Source: Larix kaempferi
Lineage: Eukaryota > Streptophyta > Pinopsida > Pinales > Pinaceae
Direction: 5' to 3'
Assembly (NCBI GenBank): GCA_027924585.1
Contig: BSBM01000809.1
Location: forward strand, 5,601,001 to 5,665,000
DNA length: 64,000 nucleotides
Numbering within the stretch: the stretch's first letter is position 1; every line of letters begins with the position of its first letter. The translations under genes were made by a program, and so were the position numbers. This document shows positions 56,831 to 64,000 of the stretch, in pieces. Below the pieces are notes generated by a model. That model saw only the letters and a list, made by a program, of their open reading frames with translations. It had not been told where the DNA came from and ran no database searches.

Positions 56831-59741
56831 TCTCCTTAATCCATGAACTCGGCTTTAATTTTTTTTTGAATTGAGGATACTTCATTTGCTTTGCATGGCA
56901 TGCTTTTCTTCTTAGATATCTCTCAACAACAACTCTGATCCCAATCTCGTTTGCGTTCTCTTCTCTTATACATTGGAAATCTGTGATGTGTTTGTGTTCC
57001 TTAAGTGTACTCTCTCAAAATATTACAGAGACGCCCACAATTGTGGTCAACATGCTCAACAATCCAAATCTGTGTATTTTGAATGCCCATTCAACCACTT
57101 TCTCTTCTAGTCTTGGCATTCTCTAGGAAGTCCTCGCCAAGTCATTCATTATCAGCTCACCACAGGTGGAGCAATTTAGAAAGCTCCATGGGGGTAGTTG
57201 AAACATTTTAAAATTATAATAAAAATAATTGCCCTGTGTAGGTATGTGTGAAATGATAATTATGCATTTGAAATTTGTAATGTATTTTGGCAAACTGAAA
57301 GTAGTTGAAGGTGAGGAAAGTTGGGTTTAAAATTTTGAGAAGCATTCTAGGTTTTCCATTTGGTTCCAATGTGCTCAAGATATCATTATGATTGCGACAC
57401 ATATTTTAATAGAAATCATCCCAAAACCCATCTAGTACATGATCATTGTGTTTTTTCATATAAAAGACCACTCTCTACAATCTTCATCATGTTATTACTT
57501 AACCCTCACCTATGCTGTTAAAGTCCTAATTCACAAGATGAATAGAGGGAGGCTATTGTCACCTCATGAACTCTTTTATGCTCTTTAGGGTAGTTCTCCA
57601 ACAAAAAGGTGGGCTTCCCTATAAGAAGTAGTCTACATCTTTAGTGATTAAATTATAGGGGTTTGCTTGACTAAATACTAATATGGATTTAATGATTTTT
57701 TGTAAGATATTTTTCAGATTTATTTTGTTGTTAACCATAAATCAATAATTAGATTTTGAAGGAGAGTTAAAGCATAAATCAAATATATTTTGAAGATGAT
57801 TAAAGTCACAAATTTGAATAAAAATAATCAAGCTCGTTCTTGGTGATAAACATTGAGATTTAACTTTATTTCACTTCAGATATGTTAGAACAACAAAACA
57901 TTAAAAATATTTTATGAGATTTTTTATTGGTTGAAGGAAAGACTAGCACCTAGCAATATGTTGGGAATATGGAGGTCATAAGATACAAATTAGTTAGACT
58001 CTTCTTACAAAGGAAAAAAGACATATATGTTGGGCATATGGAGGCCATAAGATAACAAATTAGCTAACATATGTTTAACTAACATTGCAAAAATACAAAC
58101 CGGTTCTGATTCTACACATTGTTTGATGTCTAAATGGGATTGGATTCCATTGTTCACAACTCCTAAGCAATTCTTCTGAAACACTAACTAGATATCTGCT
58201 TCCATTATTTAGTAGTTTAACACTTACCTATTATTCCTGGGCATACAAAGTTTGCTAAACTTTATGAACTTGGCAACACGATGAGCACCAATATGATATT
58301 TGAAGTGCTAAATGTTTTGATTATTATTCCTTGCTGTAGGTAGAGATAATGTAAGCACTTTGCAATAGTTTTCGATGTACAATTTTTTTGTACACGTGAC
58401 CATAGGATAGGTAAGGTGAAATAAAATATAATTATTAAAATATTTTTTAAAATATCAATTTTCTCAACTCATAATTCTTCTTAAGCAAGCTAAGGTTTAA
58501 TACATTTCACGGAGGATGGATAGCTTTTGTGATAAAATATGCTGGATAGAATAGCCTTCCAAAAGTATCTAATCATATAATTATTACTCTAATTGGACAA
58601 ACTACTATGCCGAGTTATTATTAATTCGTAGCATGGTTATTTAACAATAGCGTATTGTTACTAGGCTTGAAAGTTCAAACCTGTATGAATGTTATGTGCT
58701 TAAAAGTGTCCATTAAACTAACAACTAGAACGTTTTTGACGCATCCATGCATCTGGAATTTTTTGAAATGTCTCCACTTGGTAGTGTATTGTGAATTTTC
58801 TTAGATTAGTGGCATATTATAGATCTCAACATGCAAAGTGGAGGTGACAAGCTGCTTTTGAACCATATTCAGCTAGATTTTTATGATGTTCTCACCTTTG
58901 TGTTTATGATATGATGTCTACAACTATATTTTTATGATTATGTTTTCTTGAAATGCTTTCGATAAACAACATCAAGCGGCAATTGTACTGCTTGTTTCAA
59001 AAGTTATATATATATATATATATATATATACTTGTGTTATGCATAATGATTAAACGTCCAAAATACTTTGGAACAATAATATGAACGAAATTGTTGTTCA
59101 AAATATATTTAAATAATGCGTTAGATATAAACTTCAGTTATAAACAAGTTCAAAATACATAAAACAATAATTTAAGTGATTGATTAGGAAAAAGCCTCCA
59201 AACATTCGAAGTTTCAAAATAAGAAGGTTTACTTGCTTAATAGTGCTCTACTTCACATGGGGTTTCCTAAATTATCATGGTGCACGGATAACTATATTTT
59301 CTAGCTCACCTAGCTCCATGTGCTTCATGCCTTTTTCTTTCTCAATGTGTTATGATTTTCATAGGTATGACCCAAGTCTTATGATATGATGGTTAGTGGG
59401 GGCACACTTCTTATTGGTCTTTGGAGGCATGTGCACATCTCTTGAGTTGGTGAATTAACAAAGATGGCATTTTGAACAAGGAGGCCCTACATCACACAAA
59501 GGGACACTTCCAACTCAATCAATTTATTTTCAGAATCTATACTAAGATTTGTGATTTTTGTTTCCAATCCCTTGATGTTAGAATATGTTTCCCAAACTCC
59601 ACATAGAAACAATCTATAGTTTTATTGACTTCTAAAGTTTTGCCTTGAATTGTAATCAACATGGTGTTGAATTCATAGGAGCTTTGGACATAGGGCCTTG
59701 TATTGAAAAAAATACATACTTTCGACAAGGTACGTACTTTT
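56831..59741. other. Intergenic, no recognisable gene
   Basis: About 2.9 kb without a supportable frame. It contains a short diverged duplication (TGTTGGG.ATATGGAGG.CATAAGATA at about 57959 and 58028) and a TA microsatellite (59005-59030). Confidence 0.5.
59005..59030. repeat. (TA)13 microsatellite
   Basis: Thirteen uninterrupted TA units. Confidence 0.95.
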
Positions 59742-60230
59742 TGTTAGATTTAAACCAAATAGACAAGCAAGATCTCTGATAGAAACACAATCACAAGATA
59801 ACACACAATATATCCTGGGAAACCCTCATGGGGTAGAAAACCCAGTAAAGCTTTCCTCAATAAGATGATCAACCAAAATACAAGATGTGCTCCTTCTCCT
59901 CTTGACTCCTTAGCAGATCTCCTCAACTAGTGCGCACCCTTTCACAAGTGAGTGAATGATCTAATGAGGAGTTCACCTCATCTATTTATACTTGACTCTC
60001 AACTGACTAAAAGACCTGTTGGGGCCGACCTCACCTGGAGAAGTCTAATAACCCCTAAAATATAACTACAGGGCCGACCCACACATGGTGGGTCTAATAA
60101 CCCTAGTTAATACTAACCCTCGGAGGAATAAACATCTCCGGATACATAATAGGATTACCTCGGAGGGATGAAACATCTCCGGAATAATAAAGTACAAATA
60201 TAATATTCTTTGAAGTTACAATATTTAACA
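59742..60230 (-). repeat. Copia 3' LTR
   Basis: 489 bp, TGTTAGATTTAAA to TATTTAACA on the plus strand, with TGTTA-type inverted ends. Flanked on the right by a polypurine tract. The U3 part carries two pairs of direct repeats: GGGCCGACC...GTCTAATAACCC (about 60023 and 60072) and CCTCGGAGG.AT.AA.CATCTCCGGA (about 60118 and 60159). Confidence 0.8.
59981..59990 (-). promoter_or_regulatory. TATA box in copia LTR
   Basis: The minus strand reads TATAAATAGA between the U3 repeats and the presumed transcript start. Confidence 0.6.
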
Positions 60231-60241
60231 CTCCCCCTTAA
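60231..60241 (-). promoter_or_regulatory. Polypurine tract next to the copia 3' LTR
   Basis: The minus strand reads TTAAGGGGGAG immediately before the LTR start TGTTAAATA. The same AAGGGGGAG also occurs at the pol stop codon (62451-62462). Confidence 0.8.
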
Positions 60242-60396
60242 CGAGAAGGATATTATAACAGCATCTGCAGGAGCAAGGAGTCACTACACATGATACATCT
60301 ATAAATCATCGGAAGCTTTCTTCAATTCGACTTCATCAGTAACTCAACCAGTTACTGGTACATCAATATCAACATCACGATCTTTAGCATCGTCTT

Positions 60397-60754
60397 CACA
60401 TGATCAGCTGCATCGTCGTCATACGATCAACAGTTTCGTCATCACACAATCAACGGCATCGTCATCACACGATCAGCAGCATCGTCATCACACGATCAGC
60501 AGCATCGTCATCACACGATCAGCAGCATCGTCATCACACGATCAGCAGCATCGTCATCACACGATCAGCAGCATCGTCATCACACGATCAGTAGCATCGT
60601 CATCACACGATCAGCAGCATCGTCATCACACGATCAGCAGCATCGTCATCACATGATCAGTAGCATCGTCATCACACGATCAGCAGCATCGCCATCACAC
60701 GATCAGCAGCATCGTCATCACACGATCAGTAGCATCGTCATCATACGATCATAC
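60397..60754. repeat. Minisatellite array 1, 23-bp unit
   Basis: About 15 copies of ATCGTCATCACACGATCAGC+AGC. Central copies are identical; the left end is diverged. Because 23 is not a multiple of three, all three frames translate into the same 23-residue cycle; no protein is implied. Confidence 0.95.
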
Positions 60755-61079
60755 AAGTATCCTACACAACAATATGAGTATCCCACCGATACAGATAACC
60801 ACATCATCAATACAAGTATCCTACCGATACAAGTAACCATATCATCAATACAAGTATCCTACCGATACAAGTAATCACATCATCAATACAAGTATCCTAC
60901 TGATACAAGTAACCACATCATCAATACAAGTATTCTACCGATACAAGTAGCCACATCATCAATACAAGTATCCTACTGATACAAGTAACCACATCATCAA
61001 TACAAGTATCCTACTGATACAAGTAACCACATCATCAATACAAGTATCCTACCGATACAAGTAACCACATCATTAATAC
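60753..61079. repeat. Minisatellite array 2, 38-bp unit
   Basis: About eight copies of ACAAGTATCCTACCGATACA+AGTAACCACATCATCAAT. Single-base variants (ACCGAT/ACTGAT) alternate. Confidence 0.95.
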
Positions 61080-61129
61080 CATTACTTTCTCGGAGACCAT
61101 TCGTCTACGGATCAATTCAGGGACCGAAG

Positions 61130-61531
61130 TCCAGGGATGATACAATCCCCTTCACGTACATTTTGAACTATCAGTTCCGGGATGATGCAATCCCCATCAC
61201 GTACATTTTGAACTATCAGTTCCGGGATGATGCAATCCCCATCACGTACATTTTGAACTATCAGTTCCGGGATGATGCAATCCCCATCACGTACATTTTG
61301 AACTATCAGTTCCGGGATGATGCAATCCCCATCACGTACATTTTGAACTATCAGTTCCGGGATGATGCAATCCCCATCACGTACATTTTGAACTACCAGT
61401 TCCGGGATGATGCAATCCCCATCACGTACATTTTGAACTATCAGTTCCGGGATGATGCAATCCCCATCACGTACATTTTGAACTATCAGTTCCGGGATGA
61501 TGCAATCCCCATCACGTACATTTTGAACTAA
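61130..61531. repeat. Minisatellite array 3, 45-bp unit
   Basis: One diverged and eight almost identical copies starting TTCCGGGATGATGCAATCCC. 45 bp gives a 15-residue cycle on the plus strand, which is the antisense strand of the element, so the open frame is a by-product. Confidence 0.95.
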
Positions 61532-61563
61532 GGTCCAGGGACGATGCAGTCCTATCTTCTATT

Positions 61564-61979
61564 CTCGGAGACCTCACGTCTACGGCTCTCTTTAGGACTG
61601 AGAGTCCAGGGATGATCCAATCCCCTCAAGTCCACCAAGGACTTCATTCTCGGAGACCTCTCGTCTACGGCTCTCTTTAGGACTGAAAGTCCAGGGATGA
61701 TCCAATCCCCTCAACTGTCCACTAAGGACTTCATTCTCGGAGACCTTACGTCTACGGTTCTCTTTAGGACTGAAAGTCCAGGGATGATTCAATCCCCTCA
61801 ACTGTCCACTAAGGACTTCATTTTCGGAGACCTTACGTCTACGGTTCTCTTTAGGACTGAAAGTCCAGGGATGATTCAATCCCCTCAACTGTCCACTAAG
61901 GACTTCATTTTCGGAGACCTTACGTCTACGGTTCTCTTTAGGACTGAAAGTCCAGGGATGATTCAATCCCCTCAACTGT
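61564..61979. repeat. Minisatellite array 4, 87-bp unit
   Basis: Nearly five copies (periods of 85, 87, 87 and 87) of a unit with TTTAGGACTGAAAGTCCAGG, GATGATTCAATCCCCTC and CGGAGACC.TACGTCTACGG. Open on both strands because 87 is a multiple of three. Shares GGGATGAT.CAATCCCC with array 3. Confidence 0.95.
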
Positions 61980-62010
61980 ATCTTCATCCATACAGGTACA
62001 ATCATATATC

Positions 62011-62334
62011 ACATCAAAACATGTATTCATCACATCAAAACATGTGTTCATCAAAACATGTATACGTCAACAATCACATCAAAACATGTGTACATCAAAA
62101 CATGTATACATCAGTACACATCACATCAAAACATGTGTACATCAAAACATGTATACATCACTAATCAAAACATGTACACATCACATCAAAACATGTGTAC
62201 ATCAAAACATGTATACATCAGTAATCAAAACATGTACACATCACATCAAAACATGTGTACATCAAAACATGTATACATCACTAATCAAAACATGTACACA
62301 TCTCATCAAAACATGTGTACATCAAAACATGTAT
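62011..62334. repeat. Minisatellite array 5, 60-bp higher-order unit
   Basis: Built from subrepeats of ATCAAAACATGT followed by A or G and T. From about 62100 a 60-bp higher-order period (TAATCAAAACATGTACACATC and following) repeats three to four times. The palindrome ACATGT recurs throughout. Confidence 0.93.
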
Positions 62335-62450
62335 GTATTCTCACTAATACATCATATCAAATCATGTATAAACGATATGTAAGAGTTCTAAATCTAAATA
62401 ATTGTAAGTAGCTAACAAAACAAAAAAAAATAAGTGACAGAAATACTATG

Positions 62451-64000
62451 CTACTCCCCCTTTCGAGGAGGGTCCTTCTGGACTAAACCAAGCTTGTCTC
62501 GGAAGTATTCAAACTTTACTCGAGACAGAGGTTTAGTCAAGATATCGGCAACCTGATCTTCAGTGCTTATGTACTCGAGCTTGATGGCTCCTCTCTGCAC
62601 CATGTCTCGTATATAGAAGTAACGGATCTCAATGTGTTTTGACTTATCATGGAACACAGGATTTTCAGTCATCTTAATGCAGCTTTGATTATCACACATA
62701 ATCACAGTAGGATCCATCTCTAAGTCAAAGATTCCAGATAAGAGTTTCCGAAGCCACACCGCTTCACAGCTGGCAGAGCAAGCAGCTATATATTCTGCTT
62801 CAGCGGTACTGAGGGCCACACTAGATTGTTTCTTGCTGAACCAGGAGATCATGGCAGATCCAAGACCATAACATCCACCTGAAGTACTTTTTCTGTCTGA
62901 GACACTACCTGCCCAATCAGAATCTGAGAAACCATGCAACTTGAGTTCATTTTCTCTAAGATAGTAAAGACCATAGTCCACTGTACCTTTTAGGTACCTC
63001 ATGATATGCTTTGCAGCTATAAGGTGAACCTTTCTAGGTTCTACTTGAAACTGACTTAGGGTATTTACAGCAAAGCATATATCAGGCCTAGTATTTGTCA
63101 AGTACATCAAAGATCCAATGATTTGTCTATATAGGGTTATGTCCACTAGTTCTGATGAATCATTAGCTAGTAGTTTTAGGTTGGAGTCCATGGGAGTGGC
63201 CATAGCTTTACACTCCAACATATCAAACCTTTTGAGGATCTCCACAGTATACTTACCTTGATTTAGAAATATCCCTTTTTGCTCTTGCCATACTTCTAGG
63301 CCTAAGAAGTAGTGCATTAATCCGAGATCTTTCATTTCGAATTCTGAAGAAAGCTTCTTCTTGCTTTCAATGATTTGTTTCTCATTTCCTGTTAGAAATA
63401 AATCATCTACATATAATAGCAATATAACAGGTTCATCATTCATTACCTTAAGATAGAGATTGGGGTCAGCTTTACTTTTGGTAAAGCCCATGCTTAATAA
63501 GAAGCTGTCAATTCTTCCATACCAAGCTCTGGGAGCTTGCTTCAAACCATATAATGCCTTCTTCAGTTTGCATACATGGGTCCTTCCGTCTTTGACCTCA
63601 AAACCTTGAGGTTGTTCTATGTATACTTCTTCTTCAATTACACCATTCAGGAAGGCTGTCTTAACATCCATTTGATGCAATTTCCATTTCATCATAGATG
63701 CAAGTGCCATGATAGTTCTAAACGAAGTATACCTAGCAACAGGTGCAAATGTATCTTCATAGTCAATTCCCTCCTTTTGAGAGAATCCTCTGGCTACAAA
63801 CCTTGCCTTGTATTTTTCAATGCTTCCATCTGCAGCATGTTTTATTTTGAAAATCCATTTGGAAGAAACCACACTTTTATCTCTTGGTTTGGGGACTATA
63901 TCCCAAACATCATTTTTCATTATTGACTGATATTCTTCAGTCATTGCTTCTACCCATTCTTTCTTTTGAGCTGCTTCTTCATAGCTAGTAGGTAGTTGAT
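62451..64000 (-). CDS. Copia Pol, RT and RNase H (C-terminal part, open at edge)
   Basis: The frame is open from the window edge (ATG at 63944 is internal; upstream codons give PTSYEEAAQKKEWVEA) to a TAG at 62451. Counting from that Met, RT has WIFKIKHAADGS (30-41), HQMDVKTAFLNG (90-101), LKKALYGLKQAPRAWY (127-142) and the catalytic YVDD at 178-181. RNase H has SDSDWAGS (340-347), STAEAEYIA (379-387), MCDNQSC (416-422) and VADILTKPL (465-473), with all acidic residues present. No internal stops or frameshifts. The enzyme copies element RNA into cDNA in virus-like particles. The stop codon overlaps a polypurine run (AAGGGGGAG|TAG). Gag, protease and integrase lie beyond the window. Confidence 0.95.
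   Translation of the reverse strand, partial: QLPTSYEEAAQKKEWVEAMTEEYQSIMKNDVWDIVPKPRDKSVVSSKWIFKIKHAADGSIEKYKARFVARGFSQKEGIDYEDTFAPVARYTSFRTIMALASMMKWKLHQMDVKTAFLNGVIEEEVYIEQPQGFEVKDGRTHVCKLKKALYGLKQAPRAWYGRIDSFLLSMGFTKSKADPNLYLKVMNDEPVILLLYVDDLFLTGNEKQIIESKKKLSSEFEMKDLGLMHYFLGLEVWQEQKGIFLNQGKYTVEILKRFDMLECKAMATPMDSNLKLLANDSSELVDITLYRQIIGSLMYLTNTRPDICFAVNTLSQFQVEPRKVHLIAAKHIMRYLKGTVDYGLYYLRENELKLHGFSDSDWAGSVSDRKSTSGGCYGLGSAMISWFSKKQSSVALSTAEAEYIAACSASCEAVWLRKLLSGIFDLEMDPTVIMCDNQSCIKMTENPVFHDKSKHIEIRYFYIRDMVQRGAIKLEYISTEDQVADILTKPLSRVKFEYFRDKLGLVQKDPPRKGE

Larger units (their letters stand above)
59742..64000 (-). mobile_element. Ty1/copia element, 3' part, with minisatellites in its 3' region
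   Basis: The element runs off the right edge of the window. On the minus strand the order is pol (RT-RNase H, open to the edge), a 2.2-kb tract of five tandem arrays, a polypurine tract and a 489-bp 3' LTR. The pol frame has no stop or frameshift in over 500 codons, unlike every other element here, which suggests recent insertion. A left target-duplication candidate is CTTTT (59737-59741), but the right side lies outside the window. Confidence 0.85.

Noticed and set aside
60397-62334. CRISPR-like direct repeats
   Set aside because: Units are contiguous tandem copies without unique spacers, and the context is a plant copia element.
61163-62382. Long plus- and minus-strand open frames in the minisatellites (up to 155 codons)
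   Set aside because: They are open only because the repeat unit lacks stops. The plus-strand frames are antisense to the element and have no start context or domain.
63576-63926. 116-codon plus frame inside copia pol
   Set aside because: Shadow of the well-supported RT frame on the minus strand.

Overview
This window reads as nuclear DNA of a large-genome land plant, most likely a seed plant and possibly a gymnosperm (lineage inferred, not proven). It is AT-rich and almost wholly made of decayed transposable elements: Ty3/gypsy and Ty1/copia LTR retrotransposons, L1-like plant LINEs with DUF4283-type ORF1, and hAT transposase relics. Primer-binding sites complementary to initiator-Met tRNA (TGGTATCAGAG) recur. 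There are no prokaryotic operons, rRNA or tRNA genes, and no complete host gene was found. Nearly all recognisable coding sequence lies on the minus strand.

Layout: 1-120 hairpin-forming repeat; 2950-4770 decayed hAT transposase; 6664-13224 a complete-ended Ty3/gypsy element (TSD ACCTC) that lost its protease and RT core; 15590-15887 a candidate Gly/Arg-rich host exon; 16185-18475 a LINE relic; 19158-19727 a candidate LTR; 25126-25380 and 30595-31200 two hAT pieces (C-terminal dimerisation region and N-terminal BED finger) separated by a non-autonomous LTR element (25619-29537), which is itself split by a solo LTR (28067-29319, TSD AAATC).

32558-50636 is a three-level nest. An L1-like LINE (minus) is interrupted in its RT by an 11.6-kb LTR element (34777-46392, exact TSD TTGAT). 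The 3' LTR of that element is in turn interrupted by a Ty1/copia element (35426-40159), whose 3' half was later deleted together with about 590 bp of the host LTR. The middle element has no recognisable gag or pol but carries a long, broken, acidic open frame with an internal His/Cys-containing repeat; this is the best candidate here for something undescribed.

50651-59740 is mostly featureless, with an AT-rich block, a foldback, a degenerate repeat array and an RNase H relic. 59742-64000 is the 3' part of an apparently young copia element with an uninterrupted RT-RNase H frame. Between its pol stop and its 3' LTR lie five successive, unrelated-looking minisatellite arrays (23, 38, 45, 87 and 60 bp units) spanning about 2 kb, which is the most striking structural feature of the window. 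The elements do not form a cooperating gene system; the window records successive insertion, deletion and local tandem duplication.
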